From Blastochloris tepida (GTDB taxonomy: Bacteria > Pseudomonadota > Alphaproteobacteria > Rhizobiales > Xanthobacteraceae), in assembly GCF_003966715.1 (NCBI RefSeq), contig NZ_AP018907.1, forward strand, positions 856,001 through 920,000: DNA of 64,000 nucleotides, in the 5' to 3' direction. The position numbers and the translations under genes were made by a program. Under the pieces are notes generated by a model. The model searched no databases and was not told the DNA's origin. It worked only from the letters and a program-made list of their open reading frames with translations. Below are positions 10,574-19,623 of this stretch, one piece after another (position 1 is the stretch's first letter; each line of letters begins with the position of its first letter).

Positions 10574-10695
10574 GACGAACTCCGGCCGATCAGGCCGGAG
10601 TTTCGTATCCCGGTCGCCGAAAAATCCCTTCCAGATCAAGTGTTTTTCGGCGAGACCGTTTCCGGTATCCCGAAGGGATCAACCGGAAACCGTAT
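10574..10695. repeat. Three-hairpin composite intergenic repeat, copy 2 (inverted)
   Basis: The same three-part architecture as 1004-1126, in the opposite orientation, filling the dnaN-recF gap. Hairpins: ACGAACTCCGGCC / GGCCGGAGTTTCGT (10,575-10,606); CGCCGAAAAA / TTTTTCGGCG (10,615-10,652); GACCGTTTCCGGTATCCC / GGGATCAACCGGAAACCG (10,654-10,695). Arm sequences differ from copy 1 but pairing is kept. Confidence 0.85.
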
Positions 10696-10763
10696 GAGAC
10701 GGCGCCGGGCGATCAGGCTCGGACTGGCCACGGGCCGGGACCGGCGCGCGGCCGTGACCACGC

Positions 10764-12014
10764 ATGATGACGTTACCCGAATCTCCCTGGCCTTCGCGCC
10801 GCGCCGCGCGGGTGCGGCGGCTGTCGCTGGTCAATTTCCGCTCCTGGCGGCGCGCGGTGCTCGATCCCGGCGACGCGCCGGTGGTGCTGGTCGGCCCCAA
10901 TGGTGCGGGCAAGACCAACCTGATCGAGGCGATCTCGTTTCTCGCGCCCGGCCGCGGCCTGCGCCGCGCTACGCTGGAGGAGGTGGCCCGCGACGACGAT
11001 GCCGCCGGTAGCGGTTACGATCATGACGGCAGCGGCGGTAACGGCGGCGTCTCGGGCGAGGGCGGCGACCCCGGCAACGGATCTTGGGCCGTGTCGGCCG
11101 AGATCGAGGGTCATGTCGGGCCGGTGGTGCTCGGCACCGGCATCAACCCGTCTGATCCGACCGCCCCGGTGCGCAGCCGCGATTGCCGGATCGACCGCGT
11201 GCCGGTCGGCTCCGCCGCGGCCTTCGCCGAGCATCTCGCCATCGCCTGGCTGATTCCGCAGATGGACGGGCTGTTCCTCGGCCCGGCCGCCGAGCGGCGC
11301 CGGTTTCTCGACCGGCTGGTGCTGGCGGTCGATCCCGCCCACGGCGCGCGCGTCAATGCGCTGGAGCGGGCGCTGCGCTCGCGCAACCGCCTGCTGGAGC
11401 AGGGGGGAGGGGACGCGCGCTGGCTCGATGCCGTCGAGCACGAGGTGGCCGAGGTGGCGGTGGCGGTGGCGGCGGCACGCGCCGAGACGGTGCGGCGGCT
11501 TGCCGCCGAGATCCTCGCCGGCCGCGACGATGCCGGGCCGTTTCCGTGGGCGGGCCTGCGCATCGAAGGCTGGCTGGAGCGGGCGGTGGGCGACACGCCG
11601 GCGCTGGCGCTGGAGGATCTCTACCGCGCCCGCCTCGCCGAGGGCCGCGCCCGCGACCGCGCCGCCGGCCGCACGCTGGACGGGCCGCACCGCTCCGACC
11701 TCGTGGTGATCTTCGGCCCCAAGGGGGTGCCGGCCGACCGCGCCTCGACCGGCGAGCAGAAGGCGCTGCTGGTCGGCCTCGTGCTGGCGCATGTGCGGCT
11801 GGTGGGGGCGATGACCGGCATGCTGCCGGTGCTGCTGCTCGACGAGATCGCCGCCCATTTCGACCCCGATCGCCGGGCCGCGCTCTATGACACGCTGATG
11901 CGGCTCGGCGTGCAGAGCTGGATGACCGGCACCGACCTTGCGGCCTTCGCGGCGCTGGGCACCCGCGCGGTGCGCTTCGCGGTCGAGCCCGGCCGGCTGA
12001 CGCGGCTGGATTGA
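10764..12014 (+). CDS. recF: DNA replication/repair protein RecF
   Basis: A 416-residue SMC-like ATPase that helps load RecA at gaps. Walker A GPNGAGKTN is at residues 44-52, FRSWRR lies upstream of it, the signature region is DRASTGEQKALL and Walker B is LPVLLLDEIAAHFD. Between about residues 74 and 106 is a Gly/Asp/Ser-rich insertion not expected in RecF. gyrB, which often follows recF, is absent; an insertion-sequence cluster comes next. Confidence 0.94.
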   Translation: MMTLPESPWPSRRAARVRRLSLVNFRSWRRAVLDPGDAPVVLVGPNGAGKTNLIEAISFLAPGRGLRRATLEEVARDDDAAGSGYDHDGSGGNGGVSGEGGDPGNGSWAVSAEIEGHVGPVVLGTGINPSDPTAPVRSRDCRIDRVPVGSAAAFAEHLAIAWLIPQMDGLFLGPAAERRRFLDRLVLAVDPAHGARVNALERALRSRNRLLEQGGGDARWLDAVEHEVAEVAVAVAAARAETVRRLAAEILAGRDDAGPFPWAGLRIEGWLERAVGDTPALALEDLYRARLAEGRARDRAAGRTLDGPHRSDLVVIFGPKGVPADRASTGEQKALLVGLVLAHVRLVGAMTGMLPVLLLDEIAAHFDPDRRAALYDTLMRLGVQSWMTGTDLAAFAALGTRAVRFAVEPGRLTRLD

Positions 12015-12108
12015 ACAGACGTATCCGGACCAACCTCACCCCAGCGGTTTCCGGCGGCGAGGCGGTTTCATCGCCGGCGGGTCGGCTCTTCCGGTGGCAG
12101 ACTGAGAC

Positions 12109-12226
12109 CAACGGCCCCAGACGCTGACGCGTGGGGCCGTTGACTCTTGCGGATTTTCTTTCGGGAAACCAAAGATTTCTCGAAAATCCGCGACCGGAAC
12201 CAACGGCCCGCGTTCGCGGCCGTTGG
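12109..12226. repeat. Three-hairpin composite intergenic repeat, copy 3 (divergent arms)
   Basis: Again three adjacent hairpins after recF: CAACGGCCCC / GGGGCCGTTG (12,109-12,142); GCGGATTTTC / GAAAATCCGC (12,149-12,191); CCAACGGCC / GGCCGTTGG (12,200-12,226). The outer two share the CAACGGCC arm, as the outer hairpins of copy 1 share ACGGTT. The sequence is unrelated to copy 1 but the layout, with an AT-richer TTTTC/GAAAA middle hairpin, is the same. It may end recF transcription. Confidence 0.7.
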
Positions 12227-12706
12227 CATGAGACGGCCCCCCCGCGAGCTTCTGGTTTCCAGCCTCGCTACGCACCCCTGTTCAACCGGGAAGATGGTCG
12301 ACAGTTTGGACCGGGAGGATGGTCGACAGGTCTGGGTTGGGGTTTGCGGTTTGTTCCGCCGGCTCGCGGAGCCCCGGACGGGGCGGAGCGAAGCGGCGGA
12401 ACAAACCGCGGCGATCGATCAGGCCGATGTCGTGCGCGCAGAAGCGCACCACATGGTCGCCCGTCTCGAGCTCCTCGAGGCCGAGCAGCTCGCCCGCGAA
12501 GGCTTCGCCGATGAAGACGTGCTCGCCCTTCCACTTGATGTCGCCGGCCGGCCGCACCCGGCGCACCTGATGATCGGCGTCGTACCAGGGGTCCTCGACG
12601 GTCTCCGGCATCGCCCGCGGGGATGCGACGTAGAGATCGGCCGGGGGATGCTGCGCGATTGCCTCGTGCGGCCGCTCCTCGTTGTAGTGCCGGCGGAACG
12701 CATCGA

Positions 12707-14130
12707 GATCGTGTCCCGTGGCGTGGTGTAGCTGGCGTCTTGGCCACCGTCGTCCCCCGGTTGGACCGGGCTGGTCAGCTTGCCAGTGATGGCAGTCCGA
12801 CGATGGGATCATCGCCGAGCGGGGCGATCGTTTCCAGCGTCATGTAGCGCGCCCGCTGGACGGCCCATTCGTCGTTTTGCTCCAAGAGGATAGCGCCGAC
12901 CAAGCGGGTGATGGCATCCTCGTTGGGGAAGATGCCGACGACGTCGGTGCGTCGGTTGATCTCGCCATTGAGTCGCTCAAGTGGGTTTGTGCTGTGCAGC
13001 TTAACGCGGTGCTGGGCGGGAAACGTCATGTAGGCCAGGACGTCGGTCTCGGCTTCGTCCATCAGGGCGGCGAGTTTGTGCACCTTGGGCGCAGCTGATC
13101 GGCAACGCGCCGCCACTGGGCCCGGGCGGCCTCGGCGTCCTCCTGGGCGAAAGCGGTGGCGACGAAGGCCGACACCGCCCGCCGGCCCTGGCGTTCGGCG
13201 TGGGCCAGAAGCGTGCGCATGAAGTGCACCCGGCAGCGCTGCCAGGTGGTGGCCAGCACCCGCGTCACCGCCGCCTTGATGCCTTCATGAGCGTCCGAGA
13301 TGACCAGCTTGACGCCGCGCAGGCCGCGCCGCGTCAGCTTGCGCAGGAAGCTGGTCCAGAACGGCTCGGCCTCCGAGCAGCCGATGTCCATGCCCAGCAC
13401 CTCGCGCCGGCCTTCGGCGTTGACGCCCACGGCGATGATCACCGCCACCGAGACGATCCGCCCGCTTTGGCGCACCTTCACATAGGTCGCGTCGATCCAC
13501 AGATAGGGCCACTCGCCCTCGATCGGCCGCTCCAGGAAGGCCTTGACCTTGCCGTCGATCTCCTCGACCAGCCGGGAAACTTGGCTCTTCGAGATGCCGC
13601 TCATGCCGAGCGCCTTGACCAGGTCGTCGACCGAGCGGGTCGAGATGCCCTGGACGTAGGCTTCCTGGATGACGGCGGTCAGCGCCTTCTCGGCCAGCCG
13701 GCGCGGCTCCAGGAAGCTCGGAAAGTAGGAGCCCTTGCGTAGCTTGGGGATGCGCAGCTCGACCTCGCCGGCTCGGGTCTGCCACACCCGGTCGCGATAG
13801 CCGTTACGCTGGGCCAGCCGCTCGGCGCTCTTCTCGCCATAGCCGGCGCCGGTCAGGGAGCCGACCTCCAGCTCCATCAGCCGCTCGGCGGCAAAGCCGA
13901 TCATCTCGCGCAGCACATCGGCGTCGGGGGTCTTCTCCACGAGCGCGCGAAGGTTCACCATCTCGTCGGTCATCGGTGGTTCCTCAGGTCCAGGTTGGTG
14001 TGCAACCCGATCCTACCGGAGGACGTCACCGGTGACCGCCGCGCCGCCCGCTCGCTTCGGCGCCATGAAGGGCGCGCTCGCGGGCGGCTCCGCACCACCG
14101 CCGAGCTACACCATCAACGGGGACACGACC
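12707..14130 (-). mobile_element. IS256-family insertion sequence with 8-bp target duplication
   Basis: 1424 bp. Imperfect terminal inverted repeats: left GATCGTGTCCCGTGGCGTGG, right (reverse) GGTCGTGTCCCCGTTGATGG, both running into TGGTGTAGCT. The direct repeat CGCATCGA flanks both ends at 12,699-12,706 and 14,131-14,138. It is inserted into an IS481-family transposase gene. Confidence 0.92.
12775..13973 (-). pseudogene. IS256-family transposase, frameshifted
   Basis: About 400 codons in two frames. The first frame (13,973 to about 13,088) carries the mutator-type core: [22 protein letters not shown] and RVHFMRTLL. The second frame resumes with [13 protein letters not shown] and ends with the usual [20 protein letters not shown] block. 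Loss of one base near 13,085-13,090, in a C run, accounts for the break. IS256 transposases are normally one frame, so this is an inactivating change or a sequencing error. Confidence 0.88.
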
Positions 14131-15090
14131 CGCATCGAAGCGCGCCTGCTGCTCGGCCGCCGTCGCCGCCGCGGGATCCGTCGTCTGCTCCTTCAGCGTC
14201 CGGTGCATGCGCTCGTGCCGGCCGTTCTCCTGCGGCGAAGCCGGCCGAATGAAATGCGGCTCGATGCCGAGCTTGAGCCACCACACCGACAGCCGCGTCA
14301 GTCCGCCCGCACCGGTCGAGCCGAACGGCGGCCCGTTGTCGCAGCGGATCGCCTTCGGCAGGCCGTGCTCGCGGAACGCCTGCGCGAACACCGGCCGAAC
14401 CCCCGCCGCGGTCGGCGGCGCCACCCGCACCTCGATCAGGAACCGCGTGACCCCGTCGGTCAGCGTCAAAGGATCGATCCGGTGCCCGTCCCGCGTGCGG
14501 AACCAGCCCTTGAAATCCGCGCTCCACTCGTCGTTCGGCGCCACCGCCGCGACGAACGAGCGAGCCTGGTCGATCGGACGCCGCCGCCGCTTCACCGGCG
14601 CGACCAGCCCGGCCGCCTTCACGATGTCGCCGATCGTCGAGGCCGCCGGCCACGTCACCTCGGGAACGTCCCGCTGCAACCGGGCCAGAAGCTTGCGCGG
14701 CCCGAAATACGGAAACCGCCGCCGAAGCCGCACGATCTCCGCCGCCAGCGCCGCCGGGGTGCGGTGCGGACACCGCAGCGGCGCGTGCGACCGCTCCACG
14801 AACCAGTCCGCAGCCCCGCTCGCCCGCCGCGCCCGCCACGCGTAGAACGTATCCCGGCTCACCTCGTAGCGCCGGCAGAGCTCCGAAACGCTCCATGCCC
14901 CTGTGTCGTAATCCGACAGCATCCGGATCCGCTGCTCCATCCGACAGGTCTCCAAAAATGGCATCGAAGGTCCTCCCTCCAATGCAACGTGACCTGTCGA
15001 CCATCTGCCCGGTCTGAACTGTCAGGACTCTACCCGGTCCGTACCGGTCGGGTGGGGGCCTCCGGCGCGTGCAAGACCCCACCGCGTGTA

Positions 15091-15133
15091 ATACGGTTTC
15101 CGGTATTCCGAACCAATCAACCGGCAACCACAT
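15091..15133. repeat. Degenerate single-hairpin repeat copy
   Basis: ATACGGTTTCCGGTATTCCG followed after 3 bp by ATCAACCGGCAACCACAT. Related to hairpin 1 of the composite repeats, but the right arm has lost several pairings. It lies between the IS481 end and the rpoH terminator. Confidence 0.6.
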
Positions 15134-15134
15134 G

Positions 15135-15166
15135 ACGAAAACGCCGGCCCAGGGCCGGCGTTTCGT
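15135..15166 (-). terminator. Terminator of rpoH
   Basis: A long GC-rich stem, ACGAAAACGCCGGCC / GGCCGGCGTTTCGT, with a very small loop, 41 bp past the rpoH stop. On the minus strand the stem runs into TTTTCGT. Confidence 0.75.
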
Positions 15167-15206
15167 GTTCATCGGGTCCGGGTTCGGCGGATCGGCCGGG
15201 CTTGCG

Positions 15207-16103
15207 TCAGGGCGACATCGCCAAGGCGGGCGCCTGCTCCAGGGCGCGCATCCGCGCCAGCACCGCCTCCTGCACCTTCTCGAAGGCGCGCACCTCGATC
15301 TGGCGGACGCGCTCGCGGGAAACGCCGAACTCCTCGGCCAGCTCCTCGAGCGTGATCGGATCGTCCGACAGCCGGCGCGCCTCGAAGATGCGGCGCTCGC
15401 GCGGGTTCAGCACGTCCATGGCGCCCTTCAGCGCGGCGCGGCGGGTGTCCATCTCCTCGCTCTCGACCAGCAGCGCTTCCTGGTTGGCGCTCTCGTCGAC
15501 CAGCCAGTCCTGCCACTCGGAGCCGCCCTCGCCATCGTCGCGCAGCGGCGCGTTCAGCGAGGCGTCGCCGACGAGGCGGCGGTTCATCTCCACCACCTCG
15601 CGCTCCTCGACGCCGAGCCGCTTGGCGATCTGCTTGACCTGATCGGGCTTGAGGTCGCCGTCGTCGAGCGCGGAGATGCGGCTCTTGGCCTTGCGCAGGT
15701 TGAAGAACAGCTTCTTCTGCGCCGCCGTGGTGCCCATCTTCACCAGCGACCAGGAGCGCAGGATGTACTCTTGAATCGCGGCCTTGATCCACCACATGGC
15801 GTAGGTGGCCAGCCGAAAGCCCTTCTCCGGCTCGAAGCGCTTCACCGCCTGCATCAGGCCGACATTGCCCTCGGAGACGACCTCCGAGATCGGCAGGCCA
15901 TAGCCGCGATAGCCCATCGCGATCTTGGCGACGAGGCGAAGGTGGCTGGTGACGAGCTTGTGAGCCGCGTCCGAATCGCCATGCTCGCGCCAGCGCTTGG
16001 CGAGCATGTATTCCTCCTGCGGCTCCAGCATGGGGAAGCGCCGGATCTCGTCGAGATAGCGCGCAAGACCATTTTCGGCAGTGATCAGAGGCAACTGGGC
16101 CAT
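15207..16103 (-). CDS. rpoH: RNA polymerase sigma-32 factor
   Basis: A 298-residue heat-shock sigma factor. Region 2 includes GNVGLMQAVKRFEPEKGFRLATYAMWWIKAAI; the sigma-32-specific box QKKLFFNLR follows. Region 4 ends with SRERVRQIEVRAFEKV. The length and RpoH box separate it from housekeeping sigma. It directs expression of chaperones and proteases. Alphaproteobacteria often have more than one copy. Confidence 0.96.
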   Translation of the reverse strand: MAQLPLITAENGLARYLDEIRRFPMLEPQEEYMLAKRWREHGDSDAAHKLVTSHLRLVAKIAMGYRGYGLPISEVVSEGNVGLMQAVKRFEPEKGFRLATYAMWWIKAAIQEYILRSWSLVKMGTTAAQKKLFFNLRKAKSRISALDDGDLKPDQVKQIAKRLGVEEREVVEMNRRLVGDASLNAPLRDDGEGGSEWQDWLVDESANQEALLVESEEMDTRRAALKGAMDVLNPRERRIFEARRLSDDPITLEELAEEFGVSRERVRQIEVRAFEKVQEAVLARMRALEQAPALAMSP

Positions 16104-16214
16104 GATGATGCGCCCTCCAATAGCTCGTGGGCTCCCCGAGCGGGCGAGCCCTCGGGTGATCGCGTAATGCCGACCACGTTCCAGACCATATCGGTGCCAA
16201 TAGCTGGGATCAAA

Positions 16215-17255
16215 TTACGCTTTCGTCAGTTTCCGCGCCGGAGTTTGCGCGAGAGACCTACGCAAAGCGGCAAGGTCTTCGGGCAGTTCCGATGCGAACT
16301 CCATGAATTCTTGGCTCGAAGGATGAACAAAGCCTAAGCTTGCGGCGTGAAGCGCTTGGCGGCCCAGCCGGTCGAGCGCGCTGCGCGCCGCCTCCGGCAG
16401 CTGCGCGGCCTTGGTGCGGAAGCCCGCGCCATAGACCGCATCGCCCAGCAGCGGGTGGCCGATATGGGCCATGTGCACCCGGATCTGATGGGTGCGGCCG
16501 GTCTCCAGCCGGCATTCGACGAGGCTCGCCACCGGCCGGCCGTCGCTGCCGGCATAGCTCTCGATCCGCCGCCAATGGGTCACCGCCCAGCGCCCGTTGG
16601 CGCGCACGGCGATCTTCTCGCGGTTCCTGGGGTCGCGATCGAGCGGCGCATCCACCGAGCCGGAGGGCAGGGCCGGCACGCCCCAGACGAAGGCGAGATA
16701 GCTGCGGGTGAGATCGCCGGTGCGGCCATGATCGGCGAACTGGGCGGCGAGCCGGCGGTGGGCGCGGTCGGTCTTGGCCACCACCATCACCCCGGAGGTG
16801 TCTTTGTCCAGGCGATGGACGATGCCCGGCCGCGCCACCCCGCCAATGCCCGACAGGCTCGCGCCGCAATGGGCGATCAGCGCATTGACCAGCGTGCCGG
16901 CGGGGCTGCCCGGCGCCGGGTGGACCACGAGGCCGGCCGGCTTGTCGATGACGATGAGGTCGGCGTCCTCATGGACGATGGCGAGCGGAATCCGCTCGGG
17001 CGCCGGCGTCGGATCCTCCGGCGGCGGCACGTCGAGAACGATGGCGGCGCCAGAATTGACCCTGGCGCCGGGGTCCACTACCAATCGGCCGTCGATGGTC
17101 ACCGCCTCGGCCAGGATCAGCGCCTTCAGGCGCGAACGGCTGAAGGCGGGAAGCCGGTCGGCGAGCAGGCGGTCGAGCCGGGTGCCGGCCTCGGCCTCGG
17201 TCACGGTCAGTTCGCTGCGCGCGGCCTCGTCCGGCCGGGTCGTCGTGTCGTTCAT
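16215..17255 (-). CDS. rluD: 23S rRNA pseudouridine synthase, RluD type
   Basis: 346 residues. An N-terminal S4-like RNA-binding domain (SRSRLKALILAEAVTIDG) precedes the catalytic domain with HRLDKDTSGVMVVAKT, whose aspartate is the catalytic residue, and RLETGRTHQIRVHMAHIGHP. It probably makes the pseudouridines of helix 69 of 23S rRNA. The start at 17,255 was chosen because upstream residues are unlike the family. Confidence 0.93.
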   Translation of the reverse strand: MNDTTTRPDEAARSELTVTEAEAGTRLDRLLADRLPAFSRSRLKALILAEAVTIDGRLVVDPGARVNSGAAIVLDVPPPEDPTPAPERIPLAIVHEDADLIVIDKPAGLVVHPAPGSPAGTLVNALIAHCGASLSGIGGVARPGIVHRLDKDTSGVMVVAKTDRAHRRLAAQFADHGRTGDLTRSYLAFVWGVPALPSGSVDAPLDRDPRNREKIAVRANGRWAVTHWRRIESYAGSDGRPVASLVECRLETGRTHQIRVHMAHIGHPLLGDAVYGAGFRTKAAQLPEAARSALDRLGRQALHAASLGFVHPSSQEFMEFASELPEDLAALRRSLAQTPARKLTKA

Positions 17256-17382
17256 CGGTTCATCCGGCCCCGGTTCATCGGGTCTTCGCTCGTCACGTCT
17301 TGCGCTTGGCGCATCGTGCCCACATCTGCCTGTCTCCACCCCATCGCGTTTCCGCACATCCTCCGTCAACATATTGCGTGCC

Positions 17383-17724
17383 ATGACATCCACCCAGGAC
17401 AACGAACCGCCGCTGACCCCGGAACAGGAGCGGCTGGTGTCGCGGATGCGCCGCCTGTCGCAGGTTTCCGCACTGGTGATGGTGCTCGGCGCGGCATCGG
17501 TGTTCGGCGTCATCGGCTATCGCCTTTTCACCGGCCCGAAAAGCACGGGCGGCCTCGCCGACGTGACGGCGACGCTGCCGCGCGGCGCCAAGATCGTCTC
17601 GACCGCGGTGGCCGGCGAGCGCCTGGTGGTCACGGTCGAGCAGAACGGGTCGATCGAGGTGCACACCTTCGCCCTCGATACGCTGAAGCCGGCCGGCCGG
17701 CTGCGCTTCGCCAGCGAGCCCTGA
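17383..17724 (+). CDS. Small single-pass membrane protein (DUF6476-like)
   Basis: 113 residues, divergent from rluD. One membrane segment at about residues 27-49, preceded by a charged cytosolic start and followed by a beta-rich domain (residues 58-110). Short proteins of this layout beside rluD are common in Hyphomicrobiales; I believe they are filed as DUF6476 but cannot confirm. Function unknown. Confidence 0.75.
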   Translation: MTSTQDNEPPLTPEQERLVSRMRRLSQVSALVMVLGAASVFGVIGYRLFTGPKSTGGLADVTATLPRGAKIVSTAVAGERLVVTVEQNGSIEVHTFALDTLKPAGRLRFASEP

Positions 17725-17891
17725 CGGGACCTCGCAGGAGGTGCGCCGCGGGGGCGGTGCAGCCAAGACGTGCGCGGGCGCCCGATCGACGCAGGTTATG
17801 CACCGCAACGCGCCCCTGCACCGCCGCAGCGTCGCTCGACACTGTTGCAGGCGCCCCGCAAGACGGCTATATCGCAACTCCGCGCCGCGCT

Positions 17892-17967
17892 GCTCCCTTC
17901 GTCTAGCGGTCTAGGACGTCGCCCTCTCACGGCGAAAACAGGGGTTCGAGTCCCCTAGGGAGCGCCA
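17892..17967 (+). tRNA. tRNA-Glu (anticodon CUC)
   Basis: 76 nt including an encoded CCA. Acceptor arms are GCTCCCT (17,892-17,898) and AGGGAGC (17,957-17,963). The anticodon loop CCTCTCACG gives CTC. The T arm is GGGGTTCGAGTCCCC. This gene is the integration target of the neighbouring island; its 3' half is repeated at 55,513. Confidence 0.97.
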
Positions 17968-17968
17968 T
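17918..17968 (+). repeat. Left attachment site (attL) inside tRNA-Glu
   Basis: The 51 bp from GTCGCCCTCTCACGG through AGGGAGCGCCAT are identical to 55,513-55,563. They cover the anticodon arm to the CCA end, the usual target of tyrosine integrases. The first integrase ends 12 bp further on. Confidence 0.93.
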
Positions 17969-17979
17969 CCGCGCACTTC

Positions 17980-19089
17980 TCACGTTGATTTCCCTTCATT
18001 TTTCGCCGTTTTCCCCAAACCGCTCGGTGTGGTTTGGGTAATCTTGTTCGCCTTGTGTGCTTCCAGCTTCAGCACGGCCTCGCGTCCGCCCCGCCGCCGA
18101 TCGGCCTCGCGGGTGTAGCGCTCGGCCTCGGCCAAGGTGGTGTGGCCGAGCGCGGCCATGATCTCGTGAGCGGAGCACCCGGCGTCCGCCATCCGGCGGC
18201 CGAGGGTCTTGCGGAGGCCGTGCGGCTTGCAGTCATCCGGCAGGCCCGCCGCCCTGATCGCGTCGCGCATGAAGCGGGAGAAGCCGTCGACCGTGAATGG
18301 CTTGGCGAACTCGGTATTGATGATGGTGACGTGATCGCGCGGCCACTCGGCAAGAGCGGCCTGCAGATCGCTGTGCAGACCGACGTCGACACCGACGCCG
18401 GTCTTGTGGCGGGTATAGCCAACACCACCTTCCTCGACCTGGCGCCACGTCATCCGATGCACGTCGACGCGCGCAACGCCGACATAGAGCATGAGGGCGT
18501 AGGCGGTGCGCTGCTTGGTCCCGATCGGCCACCGCCGCTCAAAAGCGGCAAGCTCCGAATCGGTCCAGGCGCGGATTTCTTTGGTCTTGGGCCGCTTGAT
18601 GCCGGCCGAAGGATCGAACCGCAGCTTGCAGGGGTTCTTGTCGTCCAGCGTCATCGCGTGCTGGATCAGGATGCGCAGCATCTTGAGGAGCGACAGCGCA
18701 GCGCCGGGCCGATCGGCGTAAGGGCCGAGGATGCCGTTGTTGATGCGCTCTTGCGTCAAGCCGGTCACGGTGCGGTGGCCGTGGTCGGTGCGCAGCGTCT
18801 CGATGCGGCTGGCATAGCCGGCCTTCGTCGTCGGCCGCAGGCCGGTGTAGGCGCGGCTTTTCATGTAGGAGACGATCAGCGCGGCAATGGTGCCGGGGGT
18901 AATTCCCGTGTTGGCCGTCGTCTTGGGCGCGGTCTCGCCTGCGAGGGCCGCCTGATAGGCGACGCGGAACTCTTCTGAGGTCGGGTCGGCCGGCAACCGG
19001 ATGCGCGGCCCCTTGCCTCGCCTGAAGGACAAATAGGTGCGGCCCTTGACGTGGTTCCGCTCAACGTGCGGCGGCAGCTTGCGCGGCAT
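17980..19089 (-). CDS. Tyrosine recombinase/integrase (island integrase 1)
   Basis: 369 residues, ending 12 bp from attL, the classic position of an island integrase. The catalytic domain shows the first arginine in YVGVARVDVHRMTW, the HGLRKT box (His-x-x-Arg), and LGHTTLAEAERYTR with the second His and the nucleophilic Tyr. The N-terminal part has a core-binding SAM-like fold region (about 60-150). The start at 19,089 was chosen over a longer frame; it overlaps the upstream regulator gene by 29 bp. Confidence 0.92.
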   Translation of the reverse strand: MPRKLPPHVERNHVKGRTYLSFRRGKGPRIRLPADPTSEEFRVAYQAALAGETAPKTTANTGITPGTIAALIVSYMKSRAYTGLRPTTKAGYASRIETLRTDHGHRTVTGLTQERINNGILGPYADRPGAALSLLKMLRILIQHAMTLDDKNPCKLRFDPSAGIKRPKTKEIRAWTDSELAAFERRWPIGTKQRTAYALMLYVGVARVDVHRMTWRQVEEGGVGYTRHKTGVGVDVGLHSDLQAALAEWPRDHVTIINTEFAKPFTVDGFSRFMRDAIRAAGLPDDCKPHGLRKTLGRRMADAGCSAHEIMAALGHTTLAEAERYTREADRRRGGREAVLKLEAHKANKITQTTPSGLGKTAKNEGKST

Positions 19090-19336
19090 CGATGTCATTC
19101 CACGTGTCGTCGATGGTGGGCGCCTCGCCATCGACCGGGAGGGCGTCAATCGCGGCGTCCAGGGAGCGAACGTCCCAGGCCTTGCGCCGGTCGCTGAGAC
19201 GCCGCGGGCGCGGCATGCGCCCATCCTGCACCATCTCGTCAAAGGTGTTGGGGGACACGCAAACGTAAGCCGCCGCCGCCTCCCGGCTGATCAGCCGGGG
19301 CGGGAGAGTGGGGGGAAGGGCGGCTTGGCGCGGCAT
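19061..19336 (-). CDS. AlpA-like excisionase/DNA-binding regulator
   Basis: 91 residues. The middle (LISREAAAAYVCVSPNTFDEMVQ, then GRMPRPRRL) is a MerR/AlpA-type helix-turn-helix followed by a wing. Such proteins control integrase expression and excision in satellites and prophages. It overlaps the start of the integrase gene, so the two are probably coupled. Confidence 0.8.
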   Translation of the reverse strand: MPRQAALPPTLPPRLISREAAAAYVCVSPNTFDEMVQDGRMPRPRRLSDRRKAWDVRSLDAAIDALPVDGEAPTIDDTWNDIDAAQAAAAR

Positions 19337-19380
19337 ATGGATGGCGAGCCTCGGTGGAATCCCGACAGAGAGACGAACGG

Positions 19381-19623
19381 CTACTCGGCGGCCTCGAGCT
19401 GATAGGCGCAGGGCGGCGCGTTGATCGCGGCGTTGATCGCCTGCTGCAGCTCGGGGAGCAGCTCGCGGCGGAGCGAGATGCCCTGCTTGGTCGGCCGCGT
19501 GACGCCGCCGTAGCCATCGACCCAGACGCGGACGTCGACCAAGTCGAAGCCCTTGAAATTCGAGGTCGTCACGCGGACGACCTCGGTCTGGTTCTTGCGG
19601 AACTCGCCGATCACGAACGTCAT
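19381..19623 (-). CDS. PC4/p15-like single-stranded-DNA-binding protein
   Basis: 80 residues. KNQTEVVRVTTSNFKGFDLVDVR... then ISLRRELLPELQQAI matches the layout of the PC4 (transcriptional coactivator p15) fold: curved beta sheet then a helix. It probably binds single-stranded DNA during element replication or transcription control. Its stop overlaps no gene, but its start overlaps the upstream gene by 4 bp. Confidence 0.7.
   Translation of the reverse strand: MTFVIGEFRKNQTEVVRVTTSNFKGFDLVDVRVWVDGYGGVTRPTKQGISLRRELLPELQQAINAAINAPPCAYQLEAAE

Larger units (their letters stand above)
12282..14964 (-). pseudogene. IS481-family transposase, split by IS256 insertion
   Basis: The N-terminal part (14,964 down to 14,131) has the HTH region and a DDE core with WSADFKGWF, RCDNGPPF and the GxxPHFIRPASPQENGRHE block. 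The C-terminal part (12,706 down to 12,282) begins at FRRHYNEERPHEAIA. Deleting 12,707-14,130 and one target-site copy joins QARFDA directly to FRRHYNEE in frame. The start at 14,964 has GGAGGACC upstream. Non-functional as it stands. Confidence 0.9.
12279..15041 (-). mobile_element. IS481-family insertion sequence, interrupted
   Basis: The ends are recognised by similar terminal sequences. On the left GACCGGGAGGATGGTCGACA (around 12,309) matches the right end read in reverse, AGACCGGGCAGATGGTCGAC (around 15,000). The outer limits are accurate to about 10 bp only. The element carries one transposase gene and is split by an IS256-family element. Confidence 0.75.

Noticed and set aside
12775..13973. 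Programmed frameshift in the IS256 transposase
   Set aside because: IS256-family transposases are made from a single frame and no slippery heptamer is evident; one lost base explains it.
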